Assembly (NCBI GenBank): GCA_965116215.1 | Contig: OZ220494.1 | Location: forward strand, 868,001-932,000 | Reading direction: 5' to 3' | Length of the DNA stretch: 64,000 nucleotides | Source of the DNA: CBDBKL01 sp965116215 | GTDB lineage: Bacteria > Bdellovibrionota > Bdellovibrionia > Bdellovibrionales > JAKFYE01 | In this document: one piece after another, positions 48,901-56,955 of the stretch | How positions within the stretch are numbered: the stretch's first letter is position 1 | Layout of the letters: each line of letters starts with the position of its first letter | The notes under the pieces: generated by a model | Told to the model about the DNA's origin: nothing | The model's database searches: none | The model's input: only the letters and a program-made list of their open reading frames with translations | Program-made: the position numbers and the translations under genes

Positions 48901-50891
48901 AACGACAGTTGATAAGACTCTTTATCCTCTGATGCATTATGGGAACTCCTCCCTTTTTCAATAGAGACAACATTGCCCCTATTATTGTCTGCACGCTCCT
49001 TATTTTTATAATCTTCATCTGAATAATAGTGAGTATAGTAATACTCCAAAGCCTTATGAATATCCGAAAGAGAATGATAAGATTTGTTAACCCACTTTTT
49101 TCTCTTGTCTTTTAATTTTTTTGTGGCCCCTTTTCCCTCAGGTGTAGGGAATAATTTTTGTTCAGCATAATATTCTAAACACTCTTTAATATCCCCCCAC
49201 TGACGAAATAGGCTTTGAGAAATCTGCGTCAAAGAGCTGTCATTTTTAATCCAGACCTTTGTTAAATCAGACTCTTCAAGGGATTCTGAAAGCTCTGAAA
49301 TCTTTTCAGTCAGATGGATCACCCTCTCATTCGTTTCACTCTCTTCCCCTTGTTGTTTTTCCTCATTTTGAACTTGAGTCAAATAAACAGATCCATTTTT
49401 ATCACTGATATGAAACAGAGATGTTATTTGCTCGCATAAGTCAGCATCACTTTTTATAGCCTCAAAACGAAAAGAATTTGAATCCCTATCACTCAGAATT
49501 TGTTTATAGAGTTCTACTAATTGGCACCCTTTAAGATCTTTTGCTATTCCCTTCTTTTGTTTAGCCTCATCCCCTTTACCTTCCTTCTGTAATCTCTTCA
49601 CTTCTGACTGAAACTGTTGCCTATAGAGATTGATCTCTTCATTAACCCCTTGTTGCTTCTCATTACCCTCTTTGCTCTGTCCCCCCAGAATCTGATTATA
49701 CCAATCAATACCCTTTTGAGTGAGACACTTATTAAAAGTTTTAAGACTAAAAAAATCATCTAGCTTTACATCAAATGTCTTTTCCACTTCAGAAAGCTCT
49801 TTTTGAAATTCCCTCACCTTATCTACATCTGCCTTATGAGGACTCTGAGAAAGTTCTGATTGTATTTTCTTAAGTTTTTCATAACGATCCATATTGTCCA
49901 AAAAACGATCTAGGTTCTCATGCACAATACGAAAAGCGATAGCCGTTGACTTTTCTTCATGAGTATAAATATTTTCACGGTTCTTGTGAAATCCCCCAAA
50001 ATAAGCCGTCCACTTCTCGAAAGATTCTATAATTTTTTGAGGACCCTTATCAGGTGATTTCCCATCCACTTTCCACTCTGGCTTTTTAAATTCTTCTTTA
50101 AGACGACTCTCTACTTCAGGTTTTTCTTTTAACCATTTGAGCAATAGCTCTTTAATTAATTCTTTCTTAAAAAGTTTTTTATCCTCAAGGCAAGATGCAA
50201 TCTTTTTTCTTAATTCGCCTTCGTGTTTTTCCTTTTGAGCCAAAACATTTGAATTTTTTTTATTCTCCCTGCTATTTGACCTCAACTGATCGTGTCGTTT
50301 TTTGTACTCCTCTAAATCTTCTATCTTAAAATTAAAATCCTTAAGCCTATTATCAATATGCCACTTATGATACTCATCAATAATTCTCTTGGCCTGTTTA
50401 TACTTAGAAGCCTTGTCTCCATCTTCGCTTAATAACCCCTTCTCTTTAATATGACGCTTGGTCTTACCAACTGGTTTAAGACGAAAGCGCAGAGTCTTTG
50501 ACAAAGAGTACTTATTGACAAATTCAGAAAATATCGACTTGGATAATATATCGGATATGGAAGTCCTATCTGAATCTCTAGAAACAAACCGAAGGCGAGG
50601 AGCCTCTTCCCTATAATCACTTTGTCTCTGTCTTTCAGCTCCAGCCCTTTCCCCTCCTAGTGAGTTGATTGACCGACCATGGACATGTTGTGAGTTCGTT
50701 TTTTTTGTTGCCCCTCCAATCTCTGTATCTGAATGACAACTCTCACCAACAACCTTGGGCAAAGTCTCATTCGCTTGTTGTAATGCCCCCACATTCTTCA
50801 TCCCTTTATGATAAGACGCCCTTTCATTTCCTCTTTCTGATAACTGTTCCCCTTGTACCTTTATAGCTTTACTCTTCTTAACTGAACCCAA
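45987..50891 (-). CDS. cas12a: Cas12a (Cpf1) effector nuclease, unusually large
   Basis: 1634 codons; known Cas12a proteins are about 1200-1350. The core opens FVNKYSLSKTLRFRLKPVGK at about residue 125, the usual Cas12a N-terminus. RuvC-I is IGIDRGERHLAYY with Asp1238, RuvC-II VLEDLNSGFKRGR with Glu1324, and RuvC-III DADANGAYH with Asp1582; the Nuc arginine is Arg1535 (QMRNS). The pre-crRNA processing region keeps IHKKNEPL and IKDKRYTEDRF but has about 50 extra residues between them. The lobes also contain charged Gln/Glu/Lys-rich inserts. The start is TTG at 50891 with AAGGGGG eight bases upstream. No ATG/GTG/TTG lies close to the core start, so the basic, Ser/Asn-rich extension is probably translated. 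It should cut DNA guided by the array's crRNAs. Confidence 0.97.
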   Translation of the reverse strand: MGSVKKSKAIKVQGEQLSERGNERASYHKGMKNVGALQQANETLPKVVGESCHSDTEIGGATKKTNSQHVHGRSINSLGGERAGAERQRQSDYREEAPRLRFVSRDSDRTSISDILSKSIFSEFVNKYSLSKTLRFRLKPVGKTKRHIKEKGLLSEDGDKASKYKQAKRIIDEYHKWHIDNRLKDFNFKIEDLEEYKKRHDQLRSNSRENKKNSNVLAQKEKHEGELRKKIASCLEDKKLFKKELIKELLLKWLKEKPEVESRLKEEFKKPEWKVDGKSPDKGPQKIIESFEKWTAYFGGFHKNRENIYTHEEKSTAIAFRIVHENLDRFLDNMDRYEKLKKIQSELSQSPHKADVDKVREFQKELSEVEKTFDVKLDDFFSLKTFNKCLTQKGIDWYNQILGGQSKEGNEKQQGVNEEINLYRQQFQSEVKRLQKEGKGDEAKQKKGIAKDLKGCQLVELYKQILSDRDSNSFRFEAIKSDADLCEQITSLFHISDKNGSVYLTQVQNEEKQQGEESETNERVIHLTEKISELSESLEESDLTKVWIKNDSSLTQISQSLFRQWGDIKECLEYYAEQKLFPTPEGKGATKKLKDKRKKWVNKSYHSLSDIHKALEYYYTHYYSDEDYKNKERADNNRGNVVSIEKGRSSHNASEDKESYQLSLKEKKQRALSQPLLDYFKEPMASRTRKDGTSSEPVKILDWIKESYKKAHPIFEEHKDIAEEKLKNKDDEISKIKDYLDSVIALYHFLKPFHFQLKPKDKKQNAEVYETDGGFYSEFEKLYESISLIIPLYNQARNYLTKKPYSVEKYKLNFEHSTLLKGFADSYTEKSDNGTQNGGYIFRKKIEGYNEYDYFLGISRDSKLFRCHNKDKIKEGDQSEYERLEYCQPKGHFLQGKYPNNKKEILAFLKVKVSQFSKEGGIHTLEESKDLKSLISSSSLEKNTPSSIIKKIEKYPEMKWILQDSDLDKILSQTVRDIQDHLKNGYLEKYPCLQDIVSKKYSGYKDFLNMIEFLDKKDKSERVFNFFPVSKRELDEAQSDEKKDYLYLFKISNKDLDFYEKKNKGLRQKKGRDNLHTLYFKHLLADNNPDRVFDLGSGEVFFRKKSDIKNNTIHKKNEPLVCRTYKSVDSRTGEEHSHTLSPEEHKELTKFYKNKDRGLSQHSLKLEENKLLTFKDKAKVNRFNYEIIKDKRYTEDRFLLHLSVNCNFKASNKDININKDVENLLNHPPKDMNIIGIDRGERHLAYYTVINQKGEILDQGSLNNPMGKKDYHDLLDKREKERDGARKSWGTIGKIKDLKEGYMSQVVHKITQLMVQHNAIVVLEDLNSGFKRGRLKVEKQVYQKLEKRLIDKLNYLMFKECDPQELGGALKALQLTAPFESFQKIGKQTGFLFYVYAAYTSKVCPATGFIDLLRPKHESLPKSQEFFEKFDRIAFNNKEGHFEFCFNYKNFTNKADGLQQEWVVCTHGDRLENRKENNKWKSDPVNLTKEMKELFNQHSISYPEGKNIKEEIVQQENADFFEQLMKLLKLTLQMRNSRINSKEDWIISPVKNKNGHFFNNQKDKDGKFVAPIGHNNGPQDADANGAYHIALKGLLMVDQIRHGEGKIDLSNRKWYQSLKKRVNGTHYSKPDRAS

Positions 50892-51422
50892 AGTATGATC
50901 CCCCTTTTCTTTATTCTTATACAGAACTTCTCACTCAGCAGAAAAAAATAATTCTAGTGAGTTAATCCGCTCCGTTGATTTTTTAAATCCCTAAACCCTT
51001 CAGTTGACTTGAATAGGAGTGAACCGAGTGTAATCAAACACGATTCATCCTCTACTTTTATTCCATTTTACTCGACTCGATCTGAGCTAAAGCTCAAGAA
51101 GAAAATGTAAAAGACCTTAAAAAAACCCTTATTTATCATTTGTGACTCCACTTTTTGTTCTTACTGCAAATCTTAAGGGTCACCCATGACATCTACTTTT
51201 CTACAACACTCAGTCTCAGATAAAACCTTAACTTCTACAATTTAAGAGTGAATGTCTTTATAGTCGTATAACTCTATCGTATTGACTATAAAGAGAACTC
51301 CAACACATCCTTAACATGATCTTCAGTTCGAATTTTTTAATCATACTACAGATCAAAAACCAAAACAAAAAATACACATTCGGGAATATAAAAATGAATC
51401 CTTTTGAGACATTCTATCTACT

Positions 51423-51494
51423 AAAGACAAAGACAAAGACAAAGACAAAGACAAAGACAAAGACAAAGACAAAGACAAAGACAAAGACAAAGAC
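51423..51494. repeat. Hexanucleotide tandem repeat (aaagac)12
   Basis: Twelve perfect copies of aaagac lie in the 1022-bp interval 50892-51913 between cas12a and the nuclease-like genes. In a plus-strand frame (51316-51618) they would encode (KT)12, but that frame has no ribosome site, no recognisable domain and runs into random sequence, so I do not call a gene. Apart from this repeat and the TTCGGACAA boxes at 51766-51785, I see nothing definite in the interval. Confidence 0.9.
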
Positions 51495-51765
51495 AAATCC
51501 TATTGTGAGGGCAGTGAGATATGGAATCCATATAAAGTTTCAATCTATAAATAACAAAACCATCTCTCACTATAAAGATAACAGGGAATCACTAAGGTTT
51601 GATTTTAATTTCTATTGAAAATAGACTCATCAGGAATGACAATTAACAACTCTTCAGCCTCAGAGGGTGCTTTTTTTAATCCTCTTATTTTATCTACATG
51701 GCCTTAATGAGATCATTAAAAACTATCTGAATTTTCTAACATCCAAGAAATAAGTCAGTACCTTA

Positions 51766-51785
51766 TTCGGACAAAGTTCGGACAA
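51766..51785. promoter_or_regulatory. Pair of TTCGGACAA boxes upstream of the triplicated genes
   Basis: TTCGGACAA occurs at 51766-51774 and 51777-51785, 11 bp apart, that is about one helical turn. It is the complement of the TTGTCCGAA boxes upstream of the sigma-54 activator (1843-1860). The placement, about 130 bp before the first of three tandem genes, suits an operator or activator site. The binding protein is unknown. Confidence 0.45.
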
Positions 51786-51913
51786 ATAATTTCTCAATAT
51801 CATTCTTTTCATTTTTAAAAAGGTTTTATTTATCCTCAATAAAAGTCTTGAGTTTTTAAAATTGAGAAGATATAAAAAATAACCTATTATTTAAGTTAAG
51901 AGGAAGAAAATTT

Positions 51914-52549
51914 ATGTCCACTCAAAGTAAAAGATCAACTGCTGAAGAATTCTGGAAAGGCATGGCTGAACTCAAAGAACAAATGAAAGAGCAAATGAAA
52001 GACACTGATCGACGAATGAAAGACACTGATCGGCAATTAAAGAAAACCAACCTCTGGCTCAAAGAACAAAAGAAAGAAACAGATCGGCACATTCAATATA
52101 CCAATCGGCGTATTCAATATCTAGATGAGCTTTTTACCGGACAGTGGGGGAAACTTATGGAATCACTTGTTAAAGGAGATCTTGTCCGTTTGCTGAATGA
52201 AAAAAACATTCAAGTCTCAACACTGGCTCAAGAAACATCCACTGTCTTTGAAGAGAAAAACTACGAATTTGATATTATTGCCACAAATGGAGGAGAGGTT
52301 GTTGTGGTGGAAGTGAAAACCACTCTGCGCATGAAGGACGTAGACCATTTTATAAATAAACTCACGCTCTTTAAGAAAATCTTTTCTCACTATGCGAATA
52401 AGAAAATCTACGGAGCCATAGCCTATCTAAAAGCCAATGAGGGAACAGGCAGCTACTCTGAAAAACAGGGGCTATTTGTCATAAGAGCCACAGGAAACAG
52501 TGCGAGTATAATCAATAAAAAAGCCTTTAAACCAAAAATATTTGCCTAA
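51914..52549 (+). CDS. Coiled-coil / PD-(D/E)XK-like protein, tandem copy 1
   Basis: 211 residues. Residues 1-65 are a charged coiled coil built from KEQMKDTDRR-type units, followed by an invariant helical region (YLDELFTGQWGKLMESLVKG). The C-terminal domain reads FDIIATNGGEVVVVEVKTT, giving Asp120, Glu133 and Lys135 in the D-x(n)-E-x-K order of PD-(D/E)XK nucleases, with Glu84 as a possible first-helix acid. Many predicted nuclease-like proteins with this design are known from bacteria; their function is not established. GGAAG precedes the ATG. The following copies are almost identical, so this is a recent amplification. Confidence 0.75.
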   Translation: MSTQSKRSTAEEFWKGMAELKEQMKEQMKDTDRRMKDTDRQLKKTNLWLKEQKKETDRHIQYTNRRIQYLDELFTGQWGKLMESLVKGDLVRLLNEKNIQVSTLAQETSTVFEEKNYEFDIIATNGGEVVVVEVKTTLRMKDVDHFINKLTLFKKIFSHYANKKIYGAIAYLKANEGTGSYSEKQGLFVIRATGNSASIINKKAFKPKIFA

Positions 52550-52569
52550 AACTTATAAGGAAAAAACTT

Positions 52570-53193
52570 ATGTCGTCTAAAAATAAAACATCAACTGCCG
52601 AAGAATTCTGGAAAGGTATGGCTGAACTGAAAGAACAAATGAAAGACACCGATCAACGAATGAAAGAAACAGATCGGCAATTAAAGGAAACCAACCTCTG
52701 GCTGAAAGAACAAAAAAAAGAAACTGATCGACACATTCAATATACCAATCAACGTATTCAATATCTAGATGAGCTTTTTACCGGACAGTGGGGAAAACTT
52801 ATGGAATCACTTGTTAAAGGAGATCTTGTCCGTTTGCTGAATGAAAAAAACATTCAAGTCTCAACGCTGGCTCAAGAAACATCCACTGTCTTTGAAGAGA
52901 AAAACTACGAATTTGATATTATTGCCACAAATGGAGGAGAGGTTGTTGTGGTGGAAGTGAAAACCACTCTGCGCATGAAGGACGTAGACCATTTTATAAA
53001 TAAACTCACGCTCTTTAAGAAAATCTTTTCTCACTATGCGAATAAGAAAATCTACGGAGCCATAGCCTATTTAAAAGCTAATGAGGGAACAGCCAGCTAC
53101 TCTGAAAAACAAGGGCTATTTGTTATCAGAGCCACGGGAAACAGTGCAAGCATAATCAATAAAAAAACCTTTAAACCAAAAATATTTTCCTAA
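52570..53193 (+). CDS. Coiled-coil / PD-(D/E)XK-like protein, tandem copy 2
   Basis: 207 residues, starting 20 bp after copy 1 and almost identical to it from YLDELFTGQW to the C-terminus (KPKIFS). The coiled coil is one unit shorter: KEQMKDTDQRMKETDRQLKE replaces the longer version of copy 1. Asp, Glu and Lys of the nuclease-like site are preserved. An AAGGAAAAAA stretch precedes the ATG. Tight spacing and common orientation indicate one transcript for all three copies. Confidence 0.75.
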   Translation: MSSKNKTSTAEEFWKGMAELKEQMKDTDQRMKETDRQLKETNLWLKEQKKETDRHIQYTNQRIQYLDELFTGQWGKLMESLVKGDLVRLLNEKNIQVSTLAQETSTVFEEKNYEFDIIATNGGEVVVVEVKTTLRMKDVDHFINKLTLFKKIFSHYANKKIYGAIAYLKANEGTASYSEKQGLFVIRATGNSASIINKKTFKPKIFS

Positions 53194-53219
53194 AACTTAT
53201 AAGCAAGGAAGAAAAATTT

Positions 53220-53876
53220 ATGTCCACTCAAAACAAGAGATCACCTGCTGAAGAATTCTGGAAAGGCATGGCTGAACTGAAAGAACAAATGAAAGACACT
53301 GATCGACGAATGAAAGAGCAAATGAAAGACACCGATCAACGAATAAAAGACACTGATCGGCAATTAAAGGAAGCTCATCTCTGGCTCAAAGAACAGAAAA
53401 AAGAAACCGATCGACACATTCAATATACCAATCGGCGTATTCAATATCTAGATGAGCTTTTTACCGGACAGTGGGGAAAACTTATGGAATCACTTGTTAA
53501 AGGAGATCTTGTCCGCTTGCTCAATGAAAAAAATATTCAGGTCTCAACACTGGCCCAAGAGACATCCACCGTTTTTGAAGAGAAAAACTACGAATTTGAC
53601 ATTATTGCCACAAATGGAGGAGAGATTGTTGTGGTTGAAGTGAAAACCACTCTGCGTCTTAAAGATGTGGATCACTTTATAAATAAACTCATGCTCTTTA
53701 AGAAAATCTTTTCCCATTATGCAAATAAGAAAGTCTACGGAGCCATAGCCTATTTAAAAGCTAATGAGGGAACAGACAGTTACTCTGAAAAACAGGGGCT
53801 ATTTGTCATAAGAGCCACAGGAAACAGTGCGAGTATAATCAATAAAAAAACCTTTAAACCAAAAATATTTGCTTAA
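53220..53876 (+). CDS. Coiled-coil / PD-(D/E)XK-like protein, tandem copy 3
   Basis: 218 residues, the longest copy. Its coiled coil has an additional KDTDRRMKEQM-type unit, so the three paralogues differ mainly in the number of 7- to 11-residue coiled-coil units, while the nuclease-like domain (FDIIATNGGEIVVVEVKTT) stays constant apart from a few conservative changes. GGAAG precedes the ATG. Different coiled-coil lengths with one catalytic domain could permit hetero-oligomers. The gene is followed after about 90 bp by the copper oxidase gene. Confidence 0.75.
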   Translation: MSTQNKRSPAEEFWKGMAELKEQMKDTDRRMKEQMKDTDQRIKDTDRQLKEAHLWLKEQKKETDRHIQYTNRRIQYLDELFTGQWGKLMESLVKGDLVRLLNEKNIQVSTLAQETSTVFEEKNYEFDIIATNGGEIVVVEVKTTLRLKDVDHFINKLMLFKKIFSHYANKKVYGAIAYLKANEGTDSYSEKQGLFVIRATGNSASIINKKTFKPKIFA

Positions 53877-53969
53877 AATCTAAAGATTTGATACTTTTTG
53901 GCCTCCATATCTACTAAATGGAAATGGCAAAAAGCTGACTCAAAAACACAGCTGCAAGGGGGCTCCATA

Positions 53970-56660
53970 ATGAAACAAACTCTGTTTCAAATACAACACG
54001 ATAAAAAATTACAAATGAAGCATCTCATTCCAGGTCTTCTCCTCTGTTTTCTATCTCTTATCTCCTTACCCTTCTGCGTTTTTGCAAAAGATGTCATCTA
54101 TGACCTCAACATTGAACATAAAACAGTGAACTTTACAGGCACCTCTGTTCACCACGCCTTAGCTATTAACGGCTCTATCCCAGCCCCCACCCTGAGGTTT
54201 CAACTCGGAGATACAGCGATTATTCATGTGAAAAACTCAACTCAAGAAGCGACAACGCTACACTGGCACGGCGTCCTTGTACCATGGAATATGGATGGCC
54301 CTGCCTTCTCAAACAATAAATTGATTCAACCTGGAGAGTCCTTCACTTTTACCTTTCCCATCAGACATACAGGCACCTACTGGTACCACTCACACACGGA
54401 ACTACAAGAACAACGAGGCCTCTATGGAGCAATTGTTATAGAAGACAAAAAAGAATTTGATAAAGATCTCGTCTTTATCTTAAGTGATTGGACAAACGAA
54501 CATCCACAGTCTGTTCTAAAAAACTTAAAAAAAGAAGGCCATTACTACGCTTATAAAAAAGACTTTCTCCCCTCTCTCCTCGGAGCCATACAAGAAGGTC
54601 AAACAAAAAACTTTCTCCAAAGCGAATGGACCAGAATGGGCCCCATGGACCTCAGTGATGTCGCTTACGATGCTTTTCTAATTAATGGAAAAATAAACCA
54701 GACCTTACAAAATATTCAATCAGGAGATCGATTAAGAATTCGAGTCATCAATGCAGGGGCCTCCTCGTATTTTTATTTTAACATCGGCGATTTAAGACAT
54801 TTTGAAGTTATCGCCAAAGATGGTGTCGATATACAAACCGTAAAAGTCAACGAAGTGCTCATAGGTATGGGTGAAACTTATGATCTCGCCTTTACAACTC
54901 CTACAAAAATCAGTCCTGAGTTCCGAGCCACAGTCCAAGACATTACAGGCTACGCCTCCGTTATTTTAGGAAATAACACCGTAGAAACCGTCCCCGATAA
55001 AACAAAGCCTTCTGAATATGCAGGTCACGACCATCATCAAGGTCATCAAGGTCATCAAGGTCATCAAGGTCATCAAGGTCATCAAGGTCATCAAGGTCAT
55101 CAAGGTCATCAAGGTCATCAAGGTCATCAAGGTCATCAAGGTCATCAAGGTCATCAAGGTCATCCTCACAGCAACCATCGAAAAAGTCACCCAGAACACA
55201 ACAAAAAAATGCAACAAAATACCCAACGCCCCAAAGATAATAACAATCACCTCATAAAAGATAACTTACCTAACAAACAAGAAAATTCTCAGAACTTAAT
55301 AAAAACTCAAGAGTCAAAAACTCATAATCAACATCATCCAATGAAAGGCAAAACAAAAGAAGATTCTCAAAATACAAAAGCTCAGTCATCAAAAGTCCAT
55401 CATCACTCTCATCATCCAAAAAACAATCCCTCAAAAAATAAGGACTCTCTTTCCATCACCCTACATCAAGAGAAAAAAAACAATGACGACAACCAACCCA
55501 CAACAGAAGATACGTCTTCAGAAAAATCTACAGAAAAAATAATGAAACGAGACATACAATCTGGTGAGCACATACAATCTGCTGGGCATAAATATAAAAA
55601 ACAAGACAACACAAAAAACATACATCATCACCACCAAACCAACACAAAACACAATAAAATGATCCGCCGCCTGAACTATAGAATGTTAAAGGCCATTCAA
55701 CCCACAGAATATTCAGCCCAATTACCCAGGGCACATGAACTCATCTTAGAACTCAATGGAGATATGGATCGCTACACATGGACTCTCAATGGAAAACCCT
55801 TTTCCAAAGAAAAATATCTGGTCGTCAAAGAAAATGATGTCGTCCGATGGACTCTGGTCAATAAAACAATGATGCATCATCCGATGCACCTACACGGGCA
55901 CTTTTTTCGATACCTGAACGGTCAAAAAGAAAATGCACCCCTATTTCACACCATAGATGTCGCCCCTATGGCGACAAGAACCATCGAGTTTCACGCCAAC
56001 GAACCCGGTATTTGGTTTTTTCATTGTCACAACCTCTACCATATGAAAATGGGAATGTCTCGATTGGTAAAATATGAAAGTTTTGAACGCCCCGAAGAAC
56101 TTGTAGAACATGAAAAACAATACAATAACATCGTAACCAAAGATAACGATTTTTTTCCTAGAGGAGAAATCAAACTATTTACTAACCATGGAGAACTCAA
56201 CGCCGCTATGAGTGGAGGCGATTGGGATGTCTCTTTTAAAGTAGAAATTGATAAAAACCATTCCTCATCTTCTGAAAAATGGGGCAATTATGAAAGTGAA
56301 CTGATGATTAAAAATTATCGTAGCCGATTTTTTTCTTTTCTTGGAGGAGCTGAACATGATGACAAAAAAGTCCATGCCTTCCTTGGTATAACATATGTTC
56401 TGCCCTTCCTTATTGAAATGGAAGCCTATGTGAGATCAGATCAAACAATCGTCACAAAACTAGATAAAAAGCTCCACCTAGCCAAAAAATTAGACCTGGA
56501 AGTTGAGCCCAAGTTTTCTTATAAAAAAGGAGACTGTAAATGGGGACTTGAAGCCTCACTCATGTATCATATTAAAAATAACTTAGCCTTGGGGACTTTT
56601 TATAAATACAGTGATTCCTCTGGCTCTTCTATAGGGTTTGGTGGGAAATTAAATCTCTAA
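53970..56660 (+). CDS. Multicopper oxidase fused to a CopB-like barrel domain, with a His-rich repeat linker
   Basis: 896 residues from the ATG at 53970, which has GGGGG eight bases upstream (the frame itself opens at 53898). A signal peptide (about 16-39) is followed by a CopA-type oxidase. Copper ligands are His98 and His100 (LHWHG), His140 and His142 (YHSH), HPMHLHGH at 637-644, and HCHNLYHMKMGM from 685 with axial Met696. Between the cupredoxin domains lies a ~270-residue His/Lys/Asn-rich insert beginning with (GHQ)13. After about residue 725 the sequence resembles the CopB outer-membrane barrel (VHAFLGITYVLPFLIEMEAY, LEVEPKFSYKKG). The likely role is copper oxidation and binding at the envelope. 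CopA and CopB are normally separate proteins. Confidence 0.85.
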   Translation: MKQTLFQIQHDKKLQMKHLIPGLLLCFLSLISLPFCVFAKDVIYDLNIEHKTVNFTGTSVHHALAINGSIPAPTLRFQLGDTAIIHVKNSTQEATTLHWHGVLVPWNMDGPAFSNNKLIQPGESFTFTFPIRHTGTYWYHSHTELQEQRGLYGAIVIEDKKEFDKDLVFILSDWTNEHPQSVLKNLKKEGHYYAYKKDFLPSLLGAIQEGQTKNFLQSEWTRMGPMDLSDVAYDAFLINGKINQTLQNIQSGDRLRIRVINAGASSYFYFNIGDLRHFEVIAKDGVDIQTVKVNEVLIGMGETYDLAFTTPTKISPEFRATVQDITGYASVILGNNTVETVPDKTKPSEYAGHDHHQGHQGHQGHQGHQGHQGHQGHQGHQGHQGHQGHQGHQGHQGHPHSNHRKSHPEHNKKMQQNTQRPKDNNNHLIKDNLPNKQENSQNLIKTQESKTHNQHHPMKGKTKEDSQNTKAQSSKVHHHSHHPKNNPSKNKDSLSITLHQEKKNNDDNQPTTEDTSSEKSTEKIMKRDIQSGEHIQSAGHKYKKQDNTKNIHHHHQTNTKHNKMIRRLNYRMLKAIQPTEYSAQLPRAHELILELNGDMDRYTWTLNGKPFSKEKYLVVKENDVVRWTLVNKTMMHHPMHLHGHFFRYLNGQKENAPLFHTIDVAPMATRTIEFHANEPGIWFFHCHNLYHMKMGMSRLVKYESFERPEELVEHEKQYNNIVTKDNDFFPRGEIKLFTNHGELNAAMSGGDWDVSFKVEIDKNHSSSSEKWGNYESELMIKNYRSRFFSFLGGAEHDDKKVHAFLGITYVLPFLIEMEAYVRSDQTIVTKLDKKLHLAKKLDLEVEPKFSYKKGDCKWGLEASLMYHIKNNLALGTFYKYSDSSGSSIGFGGKLNL
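55041..55157 (+). repeat. In-frame 9-bp tandem repeat (ggtcatcaa)13
   Basis: Thirteen perfect copies of ggtcatcaa encode (Gly-His-Gln)13 within the copper oxidase gene. Perfect identity, including synonymous positions, shows recent slippage-driven expansion. Gains and losses of units keep the frame, so copy number can vary without disrupting the protein. The spurious frames on both strands across it (IKV and MTL repeats) are shadows. Confidence 0.97.
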
Positions 56661-56690
56661 ATTAAAACAAAACACCTTCATATGAGAAGT

Positions 56691-56891
56691 TTTTATAAAT
56701 ACAATGATCCTTCTAGCTACTCCATAGGCTATGTCTTCTCTTTGATATAAATAGCCCTGCCCTTTCATAGGACTTGCTGCCAAACTAAACCCTAAGTTAA
56801 AACAAAACATCTTAATATGAGAACTTTTTATAAATACAGCGATTCTTCTAGCTATTTCATAGAACTTGGTGCCAAACTAAAACTCGAATAA
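56691..56891 (+). repeat. Degenerate copies of the 3' end of the copper oxidase gene
   Basis: The terminal codons of the oxidase (FYKYSDSSGSSIGFGGKLNL, up to 56660) recur twice in decayed form: tttttataaatacaatgatc from about 56690, and tttttataaatacagcgatt from about 56827, which reads FYKYSDSSSYFIELGAKLKL and ends at TAA near 56891. The intervening 'aaaacaaaacacctt' spacer is also repeated. No gene remains in 56661-56955. Confidence 0.75.
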
Positions 56892-56955
56892 AATATATAA
56901 CACCTTTCACTGAATAAGCTATGTATAAATAAGGAGCTTTAAAAGCTTTAATACT

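Noticed and set aside
51316..51618. 100-codon frame containing (KT)12
   Set aside because: It has no ribosome-binding site or recognisable domain, and its coding potential comes from the hexanucleotide repeat.
50892..51913. tracrRNA or a second mini-array near cas12a
   Set aside because: Fragments such as 'ctacaac' occur, but no stretch matches the 36-bp repeat, and type V-A does not need a tracrRNA.
54966..55257. Frames with MTL or IKV repeats on both strands in the copper oxidase gene
   Set aside because: They are shadows of the 9-bp tandem repeat in other frames.
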